This document shows positions 6,949-13,741 of a stretch of DNA of 21,426 nt, one piece after another. Origin of the DNA: Patescibacteria group bacterium AH-259-L07. GTDB lineage: Bacteria; Patescibacteriota; Patescibacteriia; UBA2591; UBA6264. The position numbers and the translations under genes are program-made. Under the pieces are notes generated by a model, which searched no databases, had not been told where the DNA came from, and saw only the letters and a program-made list of their open reading frames with translations. Within the stretch, counting starts at the first letter, position 1, and each line of letters starts with the position of its first letter. The stretch spans positions 1-21,426 of the forward strand of contig JALLOP010000014.1 of NCBI GenBank assembly GCA_027718005.1, given 5' to 3'.

Positions 6949-6985
6949 ACCCTGTTAAATTTGCTTTGCAACTATTTAACAGGGT
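6949..6985. repeat. Nested palindromic element, copy C
   Basis: Outer arms ACCCTGTTAAAT (6949-6960) and ATTTAACAGGGT (6974-6985) are identical to those of copy B. One inner hairpin, TTGC-TTT-GCAA (6961-6971), is present and the second is missing. It lies between the kinase and the dehydrogenase. On the minus strand it encodes the last residues of the kinase (PVK) and its TAG stop. Confidence 0.9.
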
Positions 6986-7961
6986 AAATCTTTTTAGGTT
7001 TAAAATTTTGATGTTGAGCCAAAATCTTTACTAGCTCTTTTTTCTTTAAGAGTCCTTCTTGAGCCCCAATTTTTCCGATTACAAACGCCGCGTTGACCGT
7101 TCCCCAGCGCATAGCCTCACAAATATCATGGCCGTACGCAAGAGCAGAAATAAAGCCAATAGAATAACTATCTCCAGCACCAGTCCTTTCAACCATCGGT
7201 GATTTAAAAATATCTTGAAAATAAAAACTGTTTCCATCAAATGCGTAAGAGCCATTCGGTCCGTCGCCAATCACTACTATTTCTGGTCCTTGTTTTTTTA
7301 ACGCTACCAATAATTCTTTAAAATTTTGCAACCGGCCTACTAATCTCTGGGCCTCTTCCTTGTTAACCATAAAAACAGTGGTGAGCTTCATTATCGGCCC
7401 TAAAACCTCCAACCCCTCCTTTAATTGAAACGTTCCGGGATTAAATCCTAACCTGGCCTTGGTTTTTTTAATATACTCGCAAAGCTGTTGATGAACTTTT
7501 TCATGGCCGGCAGCTAAAGAAGAAAAATAAATCCATCGAGTACTAGCCAACCGGGGAAGAGAATACTCTCGAGGTTCATGATATACTAAGATTGTCCTCT
7601 CTCCTTTAAAATTAAGAACAACTGAATAATTACTTCCCCTTTTTTTATCAAATTGAATATAATCTGGCGCAACACCTTCAATCTGTAATCTCTTAAAAAT
7701 TTCCTTTCCTGTATCATCATTGCCTAAAACGGTGTAAAATGCGGTTCTTAATCCAAGTCTTGAAGCGCCTACTGCAAAATTAGCAGAGTTCCCTACACCT
7801 GGAATTTTAGTTACTTTTCTTACCGGGATCTTATCAGCATAGTTTATACAAAGCCGGCAGGCCTCTTTTTCTAGCTCACATACAACAGTTGCCTCATCAA
7901 TATCCAAAAATACATCTAAGGTAGCGTCACCAATTGAGATAACATCAAAGCTTTTGCTCAT
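6972..7961 (-). CDS. PfkB-family carbohydrate kinase
   Basis: The protein has 329 residues from the ATG at 7961. An in-frame ATG at 8000 would overlap the preceding small gene and adds a stretch without family resemblance, so the downstream start is preferred; it leaves a 7-base gap. The ribokinase/PfkB fold is clear: GDATLD near the start, GVGNSANFAVG (55-65) for sugar binding, and the signature TGAGDS (260-265) with catalytic base Asp264. It should phosphorylate a sugar or nucleoside using ATP; ribose, 2-keto-3-deoxygluconate or a nucleoside are all possible. Its position downstream of transketolase subunits points to pentose or sugar-acid metabolism. The C-terminus ends KIYPVK, where PVK and the stop come from palindromic element C. 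Confidence 0.88.
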   Translation of the reverse strand: MSKSFDVISIGDATLDVFLDIDEATVVCELEKEACRLCINYADKIPVRKVTKIPGVGNSANFAVGASRLGLRTAFYTVLGNDDTGKEIFKRLQIEGVAPDYIQFDKKRGSNYSVVLNFKGERTILVYHEPREYSLPRLASTRWIYFSSLAAGHEKVHQQLCEYIKKTKARLGFNPGTFQLKEGLEVLGPIMKLTTVFMVNKEEAQRLVGRLQNFKELLVALKKQGPEIVVIGDGPNGSYAFDGNSFYFQDIFKSPMVERTGAGDSYSIGFISALAYGHDICEAMRWGTVNAAFVIGKIGAQEGLLKKKELVKILAQHQNFKPKKIYPVK

Positions 7962-7968
7962 AAAAAAA

Positions 7969-8124
7969 TTAACGCTCTTTCTTTGCAAAGGGCCTAGCAT
8001 AATGAGAGCACGTCTCAGACCCGCAGACCTTTGTTTTGTGTGCTTCCCATTCTTCTTTACTCAATTCTGCGCCGCATTCACCTTCACACACGTAGTATAT
8101 ATTTTCTTTTGTTTTTTCTGACAT
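7969..8124 (-). CDS. Small four-cysteine (zinc-ribbon-like) protein
   Basis: A 51-residue frame runs from the ATG at 8122-8124 to the TAA at 7969-7971. It begins MSEKTKENIYYVC and contains CEGEC (Cys13, Cys17) and CGSETC (Cys34, Cys39), spaced as in a small zinc-binding ribbon or rubredoxin-like knuckle. It fits between the transketolase C-terminal subunit (24-base gap) and the kinase (7-base gap) on the same strand, so it belongs to the operon. The two cysteine pairs and the tight spacing support a real gene. The function is unknown; a metal-binding regulatory or chaperone role is only a guess. Confidence 0.7.
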   Translation of the reverse strand: MSEKTKENIYYVCEGECGAELSKEEWEAHKTKVCGSETCSHYARPFAKKER

Positions 8125-8148
8125 AGTCAAGTCTTGACCTTTATTTTT

Positions 8149-9141
8149 TTAATCTTTTTTCCGCTTCAATACTTTTTTTACTGCCCTCATAATGTGAGGA
8201 TGAGTCAAACCGAACTTTTCTAATAATTCGTCTGGTTTTCCGGATTCCCCAAACCTGTCTTCAACACCAATCATCTCAACAGGAATAGGATACTTCTTAG
8301 CTAACATTTCTATCACTGCGCTTCCCATGCCCCCCATTACTTGATGCTCCTCAACCGTCACCAGGGCCTTAGTTTTTTTAACTGAATTCACAATAGTTTT
8401 TTCGTCTTGTGGTTTTATAGTATGATTATTGATTACCTCAACACTAACTTTTTCTTTTTCCAAATTTTTAGCAGCCAGCAATGCTTCATAAACCAAAGGG
8501 CCACAAGAAAGTATAGTAACATCATCTCCCGTTTTAAAAATTTCTGCCCTTCCTACTTTAAAGGGGGTTTTCTCTGTTGTAAAAACAGGGGTTTTTTCTC
8601 TTGCAAAACGGATATAAACAGGACCTGGCAAACGTGCGGCAGCTACGGTTGCCTTTTGAGATTCAATAGCATCGCAGGGAACAAAAACAGTCATTCGAGG
8701 CTGAACACGCATTAAAGCGATATCTTCTAGTGCTTGGTGGGTTGCGCCATCAGGTCCTACTGAAATTCCTGCATGTGCTCCTCCAATTTTTACCGGAAGA
8801 TTATTCAAAGAAATAGTCGTGCGGATCTGTTCATTATTTCTCCCCGGGCTAAAAGCCGCATACGAAGAGATGAAGGGAATTTTGCCATAATTTGCCATAC
8901 CTGCAGCAATAGTTGCCATATTTTGTTCTGCTACTCCCATCTCAATGTATCTTTCGGGAAATTTTTCCCTAAACCAGTGAGATCTTGTAGACTCTGCTAA
9001 ATCAGCACACAATACTACCACTCGCTCGTCTTTTTCTCCTGCCTGGACAAGCCCCTTGCCATAGCCATTACGGGTAGGGATCATTTCTAACTTGCTTTTA
9101 TCAAACAAATCGGGGACTAATTTGGCTTTTTGATTTATCAT
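8149..9141 (-). CDS. Transketolase, C-terminal subunit
   Basis: The protein has 330 residues: the pyrimidine-binding domain and C-terminal domain of transketolase as a separate polypeptide. The cofactor-activating glutamate is in GVAEQNM (Glu72), preceded by the CADLAEST strand. Residues about 85-180 carry the FISSYAAFSPGR and GPDGATHQALEDIALMR motifs typical of the family, and the C-terminal domain includes VEEHQVMGGMGSA. With its partner it transfers two-carbon ketol units between sugar phosphates in the non-oxidative pentose phosphate pathway. It starts four bases after the N-terminal subunit ends, so the two are co-translated and should form one enzyme. Split transketolases are common in archaea and CPR bacteria. 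Confidence 0.93.
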   Translation of the reverse strand: MINQKAKLVPDLFDKSKLEMIPTRNGYGKGLVQAGEKDERVVVLCADLAESTRSHWFREKFPERYIEMGVAEQNMATIAAGMANYGKIPFISSYAAFSPGRNNEQIRTTISLNNLPVKIGGAHAGISVGPDGATHQALEDIALMRVQPRMTVFVPCDAIESQKATVAAARLPGPVYIRFAREKTPVFTTEKTPFKVGRAEIFKTGDDVTILSCGPLVYEALLAAKNLEKEKVSVEVINNHTIKPQDEKTIVNSVKKTKALVTVEEHQVMGGMGSAVIEMLAKKYPIPVEMIGVEDRFGESGKPDELLEKFGLTHPHIMRAVKKVLKRKKD

Positions 9142-9145
9142 ATGA

Positions 9146-10003
9146 TTATTGATGTTCAGATTTAATTTTCCCTCCTATAGTTCGGAGCTGATCCAAAAAT
9201 CTTTTTGCTTCATCAAGCTTTGGTGGTTTTCCGTGCCATTGATAATCAAATTCAATTTCAGGAACTCCTTTACCAGGAATAGTATGGGCAATAATAATTG
9301 TTGGTTTTTCATATATTGCTTTCGCCTCCTCAACAGCATCAACAAATTCCTCTATATTATGACCGTTTATCTCAATAACGTGCCAATTAAATGCTTCGTA
9401 TTTTTCACGAATAGGCTCGAGCGGCATAACGTCTTCTGTCATACCGTTTATCTGAATGTTATTGCGGTCAAGAATGGCAGTAAGATTATTAAGCTTATTG
9501 TCTGCCGTAAACATTGCTGCCTCCCATGTATTGCCAGCCTGCTGCTCTCCGTCTGACATAATGCAATATACCCTAAACTTCTTTTTATCCATCATTGCTG
9601 CGTACGCAATGCCGGCTGACTGTCCCAAGCCAGATCCAAGCGGACCGGAAGTTGTTTCAACCCCTGGCAATTTTTCTCTTTCAGGATGTCCCTGGAGCCG
9701 CGTACCCAATTTCCTTAAGGTTTTCAGCTCTTTCAAAGGAAAGTATCCTGCATGAGCCATGGTTACATATCGTACCGGGCAAATATGCCCATTAGATAAA
9801 ATCAACCGATCACGATCTTCCCATAAAGGATTTTTAGGGTCGTGGTGCAAAACATGAAAATAAAGGGCAGTAAAAATATCTGCCATACCCAAGGGGCCTG
9901 CCGTATGGCCAGACCCTGCCTCTAAAAGCATGGAAATAATATCTTGGCGTATTTTGTTCGCCAACTCTTCTAACTTTTTAACTTTTTTGTCATGAATGTT
10001 CAT
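9146..10003 (-). CDS. Transketolase, N-terminal (thiamine-diphosphate-binding) subunit
   Basis: The protein has 285 residues, covering the diphosphate-binding domain. Visible motifs are SGHTAGPLGMADI (31-43), LSNGH with His72, GHPE (105-108), the glycine-rich TTSGPLGSGL and the cofactor motif SDGEQQAGNTWEA (150-162) ending at DRNN (Asn181), where Asp151 and Asn181 should bind Mg2+ and thiamine diphosphate. The motif reads SDGE rather than the commoner GDGE. It is the first gene of the leftward operon, about 15 bases downstream of the expected transcription start, so the leader is very short, with only a weak purine stretch before the ATG. Confidence 0.93.
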   Translation of the reverse strand: MNIHDKKVKKLEELANKIRQDIISMLLEAGSGHTAGPLGMADIFTALYFHVLHHDPKNPLWEDRDRLILSNGHICPVRYVTMAHAGYFPLKELKTLRKLGTRLQGHPEREKLPGVETTSGPLGSGLGQSAGIAYAAMMDKKKFRVYCIMSDGEQQAGNTWEAAMFTADNKLNNLTAILDRNNIQINGMTEDVMPLEPIREKYEAFNWHVIEINGHNIEEFVDAVEEAKAIYEKPTIIIAHTIPGKGVPEIEFDYQWHGKPPKLDEAKRFLDQLRTIGGKIKSEHQ

Positions 10004-10024
10004 ACCCGTACTTTAAGTATATAT

Positions 10025-10053
10025 ATTATACCTTTTTTATAAATGTTTATCAA
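10025..10053 (-). promoter_or_regulatory. Near-consensus sigma-70-type promoter of the transketolase operon
   Basis: On the minus strand TTGATA (10053-10048), a 17-base spacer, and TATAAT (10030-10025). Five of six -35 bases and all six -10 bases match consensus. Transcription should start near 10018. The first T of the -35 box is also the last base of palindromic element D, so the element directly abuts the promoter. Confidence 0.85.
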
Positions 10054-10117
10054 CCCCGTTAGAGGTCCGAATCATTTGATTCGGCAGAAACCGGAGGTTT
10101 CTTACCTCTAACGGGGT
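10053..10117. repeat. Nested palindromic element, copy D
   Basis: Outer arms ACCCCGTTAGAGGT (10053-10066) and ACCTCTAACGGGGT (10104-10117) pair perfectly over 14 bp. Inside are two perfect hairpins, CCGAATC-ATTT-GATTCGG (10067-10084) and AGAAACC-GGA-GGTTTCT (10086-10102), leaving single unpaired bases at 10085 and 10103. The arm sequence differs from copies A-C (CCCCGTTAG against CCCTGTTAA), but the three-stem layout is the same. Read on the minus strand, it encodes the C-terminus of the MerE-like protein. Confidence 0.92.
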
Positions 10118-10319
10118 CAAATGGTGTTCGTATCGCTTTTGTCAAACTGATAACGAACAAGATTGACAGGATAAGCGCGATCGGTATTACATGTCTGGTC
10201 AAAAACGAACCAAAAATTGTTCCGGCAAAGAGTAGAATCAAAATAAAAATATGACATGGACAGGTGATAAATGCGATAAGCCACGAAATTGAGTGTCGAG
10301 TCTTATTTTTCATATTCAT
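10059..10319 (-). CDS. MerE-like small membrane protein
   Basis: The protein has 86 residues from the ATG at 10319 (a second ATG is two codons later). Two hydrophobic segments are present (about 11-32 and 40-60). The first contains TCPCHIFIL, followed by LLFAGTIFGSFL and a closing LFVISLTKAIR. The Cys-Pro-Cys-His motif and surrounding pattern match MerE, a small inner-membrane protein that takes up mercury compounds in mer operons. No merA, merT, merP or merR is in the window. A different metal or another role is therefore possible. The last 19 residues (from DPVRG) are encoded by palindromic element D, so the native C-terminus has been replaced or extended. Confidence 0.65.
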   Translation of the reverse strand: MNMKNKTRHSISWLIAFITCPCHIFILILLFAGTIFGSFLTRHVIPIALILSILFVISLTKAIRTPFDPVRGKKPPVSAESNDSDL

Positions 10320-10408
10320 AACAATTATCAGGCGCAATTCTTGCAAAGGCCTTCTTATTAAAATCAACTAACGGATTTGTTGAAAATTTACGGTAAATAC
10401 TATAGATA

Positions 10409-10437
10409 ATTGTAGTGGAAAATAAATGTAAAAGCAA
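10409..10437 (-). promoter_or_regulatory. Weak candidate promoter upstream of the MerE-like gene
   Basis: On the minus strand TTGCTT (10437-10432), a 17-base spacer and TACAAT (10414-10409). The -10 box matches five of six bases, the -35 only three. It starts directly after the terminator-like hairpin at 10442-10465, a sensible place for a new transcript, and leaves a leader of about 85 bases. Confidence 0.3.
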
Positions 10438-10441
10438 ATAA

Positions 10442-10465
10442 AAGAGGAAATGTCTATTTCCTCTT
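10442..10465 (-). terminator. Hairpin with T-rich tail, probable minus-strand terminator
   Basis: AAGAGGAAAT (10442-10451) and ATTTCCTCTT (10456-10465) pair perfectly over 10 bp with a GTCT loop. Read leftward it is followed by TTATTT, an interrupted T-run. It would end a short transcript coming from the 10484-10620 region. Confidence 0.55.
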
Positions 10466-10483
10466 CTTGACTCTGTCCTACTC

Positions 10484-10561
10484 TTACATTCTGTATGGAA
10501 GAACGACTACATAAATAACGAAAGCGATTATGATCCAGATTGACACTCTTTTGATACCCAA
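10484..10561 (-). CDS. Possible 25-residue hydrophobic peptide
   Basis: A TTG-initiated frame ends at the TAA at 10484-10486. It encodes a basic start (GIKR) followed by a continuous hydrophobic stretch, VSIWIIIAFVIYVVVLP, and RM, which is a good single membrane span. The terminator-like hairpin 20 bases downstream suits a very short transcript. However, the TTG start has no properly spaced ribosome site and the frame is short, so this may be chance or the remains of a longer membrane protein. The rest of 10320-10860 holds no gene I can support. Confidence 0.2.
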   Translation of the reverse strand: MGIKRVSIWIIIAFVIYVVVLPYRM

Positions 10562-10607
10562 CCCTTTTGGAAAAGAGCTGGGTTGCGGAAACACGTCCCC
10601 ACCCCAA

Positions 10608-10855
10608 GTCCTGCTACGCAGGACATCAGGCCGGCCCTGAAGTACAAATGCGTTGCATTTGACTACAGGGTAAACAAAAATTCTTTTTGCTTGCCCCGTA
10701 GCAAGCCGCAGGCTTTGCTATGGGGCCTGCCTGTCTAATACCGGGTCAAAAAATTTTGGAAAAAGGAACCATTAGGGTAGTTCACAATAAACACAGAATT
10801 TGGGTCGGGCGTTCCCGGACCATCAAAAGGGGGCGGGCATACCCGCACCCTTTTG
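10608..10855. repeat. Cluster of four unrelated strong hairpins
   Basis: First, GTCCTGC-TAC-GCAGGAC (10608-10624). Second, CCCTG..CAGGG (10635-10670) enclosing CAAATGC-GTT-GCATTTG. Third, GCCCCGTAGCAAGCC-GCA-GGC...GGGGC (10693-10726), with one bulge and one mismatch. Fourth, CAAAAGGG...CCCTTTTG (10824-10855) enclosing GCGGG-CATA-CCCGC and followed by TGTTTT, which could end plus-strand transcription. The second has arms like the ACCCTGTTAAAT family (CCCTG and CAGGGTAAA). The interval carries no gene. Confidence 0.7.
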
Positions 10856-10859
10856 TGTT

Positions 10860-11002
10860 TTATGGAAAAAGCTTGAGCCCGTATCCATAAATTTCTCCTT
10901 CCTTAGAGCGAATTTTAGACCTCAATACTTCAAAAGCTCTCTTGTCTCTATCTGGTAAAATATGCGTGGCAATCGGATAAGCAGCTAAATCAGCTAATTG
11001 TT
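10860..11002 (-). pseudogene. C-terminal remnant of a DUF3800 protein
   Basis: About 46 residues read LADLAAYPIATHIL, DRDKRAFEVLRSKI and EIYGYGLKLFP followed by TAA. This matches the conserved end of DUF3800 proteins (LADL.AYPI..H, then AFEV, then GYGLK.FP), a family with an RNase-H-like fold often found near mobile elements. The rest of the gene, normally 200 residues or more, is missing. Homology stops at the palindrome 11003-11029, so the fragment appears to have been cut off at that point. An ATG further up (11048) lies beyond the palindrome and is probably not used. Confidence 0.65.
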
Positions 11003-11029
11003 TAAATCGGAGGTTCGACCTCCGATTTA
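11003..11029. repeat. Perfect palindrome at the DUF3800 break point
   Basis: TAAATCGGAGGT (11003-11014), TCG, ACCTCCGATTTA (11018-11029): a perfect 12-bp stem with a 3-base loop. It marks the point where DUF3800 homology ends. A second small stem (AGGCC/GGCCT) lies at about 11068-11080. Confidence 0.85.
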
Positions 11030-11091
11030 TTATCCTCTGCAGGACCATTTATTTTCAGGTTTTTCAGAGGCCTGTGGGCCTTTGATTAATT

Positions 11092-12288
11092 TTAAATCTC
11101 TCTTTTTAATGGTCTTGTTCCATTTTTTCTAAATTGCCAATCAAATTCTTCCAGGAATTTTTTAGAATTTTTTCTAAACCATTGTTCTATTTTTATCGCG
11201 TCAATATAACCCGGATCGCCGGCTGCCGGAAACATTTTTTCCGCATAATCCGTCTCATATCCCATTTTAATAGCTAAAATATCATAACGAGCGCCAATAT
11301 TATCATTGGGATTGCTTTTTAATAACTTACGGAAAATCTTTAAAGCAGATGTCCGTCTTCCATCCCACCAGAGCCCGTATGCCCAACTATATATCGCCCG
11401 AATAACATGACGGTTATCTAAAATTCCCCAGGAAATATGCTTCGGCCATCGACCCTTTTTGTCAACAATTAGATTCATTGCTTTAAAGTAGGCTTTTTCC
11501 AATATGTCTTTCGCCTCCACGTAATTTTCTTCTTCTTCTAAAATATCAGCTAAGGTTAAATAAGGGTCGAAATATAAAGAATCTTGTTCAATGAGTTTTT
11601 GCATTTCTTTTTTTAACTTGTCAGACGGCAACTCTCTTTCTAATAAATCATAATATTTTAACATTGCTTCTGGTTTTCTACTAATAAATTCCTTAATTTG
11701 CTTTTCTCTCTCTGGATTGGTAATGGAAAGTCCTTCTTCTACTCTCAAACCTGCATAAATTTCATCCCATAAACCCATCAGCAGGGCAAAATACTTATTA
11801 ACTTGCTTTGATTTAAGTGAATTAATTTTTTCAAAAATTGGGCCAAAAGCTAAGGTTTCAAAAATATAAAATGGCAAAATCAATTCATGTCCTATGCTGG
11901 AATGAAATTTTTTAAATACATGCCATTTCTCAATATCACGATTATTTAACTTTGTACTCTCTATAATGTGCCTTAAAGTAAGAGTAGAAATTAATTCTAC
12001 AATTTTCTGATAATTTTTTATCTTCCGGGCTTTTAAAAATTCGCTTCCAAGCCATTTTAAAGAAGCGGCTTCAGATGGATCTTTAACACGACTGTCTTTT
12101 TTCCTCGTGTTTCTAAAATCAGTAAAAACACCGACTAAAAGATCTAATCCTGTTCTCTTTTTTTGAAGTATTAAAATATTATCCCAAACCACAGTACCTT
12201 TTAAAATTTTACCGCAAACCCTCCAAAAAAAATCTAAATCTTTTGTTGATCTTAATTTTTTTAAATTTTTTTCAAAATTATCCGGCAT
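11092..12288 (-). CDS. TPR-type helical repeat protein of unknown function
   Basis: The protein has 398 residues, almost entirely helical, with no signal peptide or membrane segment. Residues about 235-345 contain tetratricopeptide-like helix pairs: YFDPYLTLADILEEEENYVEAKDILEKAY, then RHVIRAIYSWAYGLWWDGRRTSALKIF, then LKSNPNDNIGARY. The phrase NPNDN-x-GARY also occurs in ST7-like and related TPR proteins. It probably serves as a scaffold for protein contacts. It lies 53 bases after the DUF2130 gene on the same strand and may share its transcript. The spacer is made of A/T words (AAATTTAAATT type). Confidence 0.6.
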   Translation of the reverse strand: MPDNFEKNLKKLRSTKDLDFFWRVCGKILKGTVVWDNILILQKKRTGLDLLVGVFTDFRNTRKKDSRVKDPSEAASLKWLGSEFLKARKIKNYQKIVELISTLTLRHIIESTKLNNRDIEKWHVFKKFHSSIGHELILPFYIFETLAFGPIFEKINSLKSKQVNKYFALLMGLWDEIYAGLRVEEGLSITNPEREKQIKEFISRKPEAMLKYYDLLERELPSDKLKKEMQKLIEQDSLYFDPYLTLADILEEEENYVEAKDILEKAYFKAMNLIVDKKGRWPKHISWGILDNRHVIRAIYSWAYGLWWDGRRTSALKIFRKLLKSNPNDNIGARYDILAIKMGYETDYAEKMFPAAGDPGYIDAIKIEQWFRKNSKKFLEEFDWQFRKNGTRPLKREI

Positions 12289-12341
12289 AATAATCCTATT
12301 TTAAATTTAAATTAAATTAAAATTTAAAGTGGCGGGTGGGG

Positions 12342-13691
12342 TTAGAAGGGAATATCCTCCGTCTTTTCCTCATTTTGCTTTTTTGATTTTCGCTTAGCTT
12401 TTTCGGCTGTATCTTTCTTGTCGTTGTCTACCTCCTCTTCCTCCTCGCTTCCCGCTTCAAGCGCTGGTATGGTTTGCATTGAAGATCCAATCACCCCTTG
12501 TAAATCTCCATACATGCCAGCCGTATTAAGAAGTACTGATTGAAGCTGTTTTTCACGCTTTGCCCATGACCGCTCATATAACCGTTTTTCTTTATCAAGT
12601 TCAATTTTCATATCAGAGAAAGCTTCAATTATAGCTTCAATTCGTTGTCGAAATTCTGGACCAGTGAGATAATGAAAAAGAACATCTGCTCTTTTATCTT
12701 TACTTGCGGCCATGACTTTTGTAAAAGCAAGTTCTGTAATTTTTTGTCTGATTGCTACTGCAAGTCCATGAAAACTTGCGTAGTTAGTAACCCAAATACC
12801 ATTAACAAATCCAAAATTTCTTATATCTTTAGGCAAAACTTGTGTCACAATTATGGCAACATCTGCTTTAGCTGATCGTTGATCATCTTTTAGCTTCGAA
12901 ATCCATCCATCACTCCAGTTTTTTGTACGTTTCGATTCCCATATAATTGCACCACAACGCCTTCCACTGTTGGTTAACACCTCTTGAATTACATCGGCAC
13001 CCTGCATACCCTTTGGTACTGGTTGCACATTATCTACTGGAAAAAGTTGCGAAAGTTCTTTTTCTAATTCCAACTCTTGAATCTCTCCTTGGGCTTGTTG
13101 AGATCCTTGCTCCGCGCGTCTTTTCAAATCCTCAATTTGCCTCCTCATATCACTTATCTGTTTGTCTTTCTCCGCATCTTTCATTCGGCGTTCATCTAAA
13201 ATTCTTTTTGCAACTTCATCTTCTACTTTTTTTCTTTCTTGATCTATTTTTCGCGCGACTTCAAGCTCTATATCTTTTGCTCGCGCCTCCAATTCACGTT
13301 CTCGTTTTCGCAACTGAAGCTCTGTTTTTTTCGCTTCTTCCAGCTTTTCCTCTTTCACTTTCAGATCATCTTTCAAATCTCTCATCTCGAGTGCAAGGTC
13401 TTCTTCGACTTGCTTTCTTGCTTTTTGAGCTAAAATCTTCTTTTGCGCTTCTATCTCAATTTTAACGCTTTGTTGAACCCTTTCATCAATACTCTTTTCT
13501 TTTTCCTCAAGTGCTTTCTCTTTTTGCACCAATTCCTTTTGCTGTTCTGAAAGTGAATGTTTCTGCTCTGCTAATTTTTCTTCGTATTCCTTACGAACAG
13601 ATTCTGTCAGTTGATGTTGCAACGTCTCTGTAATTGGAATCAATGCATTACATTCTGGGCATTTAATTTTATCTGTTTGGTTATCTGACAT
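12342..13691 (-). CDS. DUF2130 coiled-coil protein with a nuclease-like core
   Basis: The protein has 449 residues from the ATG at 13691. A TTG seven codons upstream lies in the junction repeat and is not preferred. It opens with a short zinc-knuckle-like KCPECNALIP, then a charged coiled coil of about 190 residues, then the conserved DUF2130 core (about 220-370) and an acidic/basic low-complexity tail. The core contains GADVIQEV followed by IIWESKRTKNW and DVAIIVTQV. This Asp ... Glu-x-Lys arrangement resembles the PD-(D/E)XK nuclease fold, so a DNA-related role is plausible but unproven. It lies 50 bases downstream of rarA on the same strand. The core family assignment is firm; the activity is not known. 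Confidence 0.82.
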   Translation of the reverse strand: MSDNQTDKIKCPECNALIPITETLQHQLTESVRKEYEEKLAEQKHSLSEQQKELVQKEKALEEKEKSIDERVQQSVKIEIEAQKKILAQKARKQVEEDLALEMRDLKDDLKVKEEKLEEAKKTELQLRKRERELEARAKDIELEVARKIDQERKKVEDEVAKRILDERRMKDAEKDKQISDMRRQIEDLKRRAEQGSQQAQGEIQELELEKELSQLFPVDNVQPVPKGMQGADVIQEVLTNSGRRCGAIIWESKRTKNWSDGWISKLKDDQRSAKADVAIIVTQVLPKDIRNFGFVNGIWVTNYASFHGLAVAIRQKITELAFTKVMAASKDKRADVLFHYLTGPEFRQRIEAIIEAFSDMKIELDKEKRLYERSWAKREKQLQSVLLNTAGMYGDLQGVIGSSMQTIPALEAGSEEEEEVDNDKKDTAEKAKRKSKKQNEEKTEDIPF

Positions 13692-13701
13692 AGTTTTAAA
13701 A

Positions 13702-13733
13702 TTATTTCTCAATTAAATTTGGGTTATTTTTGC
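13702..13733. repeat. Junction repeat, copy 1 (rarA / DUF2130)
   Basis: Plus strand: TTTCTCAATTAAATTT, then GGGTTATTTTTG. This matches the shared core CTCAATTAAATTTTCGGG plus TTATTTTTATTCT, with two bases missing. It fills the gap between the rarA stop codon and the DUF2130 start. Confidence 0.75.
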
Positions 13734-13741
13734 AAAGCTCG

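Noticed and set aside
7962..8000. ATG at 8000 as the start of the PfkB kinase
   Set aside because: It lies inside the small four-cysteine gene and adds residues without family resemblance. ATG 7961 leads straight into the conserved first strand.
10368..10607. A 79-codon minus-strand open frame upstream of the MerE-like gene
   Set aside because: The translation has no domain pattern and runs through the terminator-like hairpin. A shorter hydrophobic frame in another phase is more plausible, and it is weak as well.
10774..10784. A second IS200/IS605 right end, because of TAGTTCAC
   Set aside because: No matching hairpin precedes it at the proper distance and no tnpB remnant is attached, so the eight-base match is probably chance.
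11003..11029. A tRNA T-arm, because of GGTTCGACC
   Set aside because: The loop is too short for a T-loop, the stem is far too long, and no acceptor, D or anticodon arm is found nearby.
13691..13712. Upstream TTG starts for the DUF2130 (13712) and HEPN-like (17704) genes
   Set aside because: Both TTGs are the same bases of the junction repeat (TTGAGA), and the extra residues are repeat-encoded. The ATG seven codons downstream is more likely in each case.
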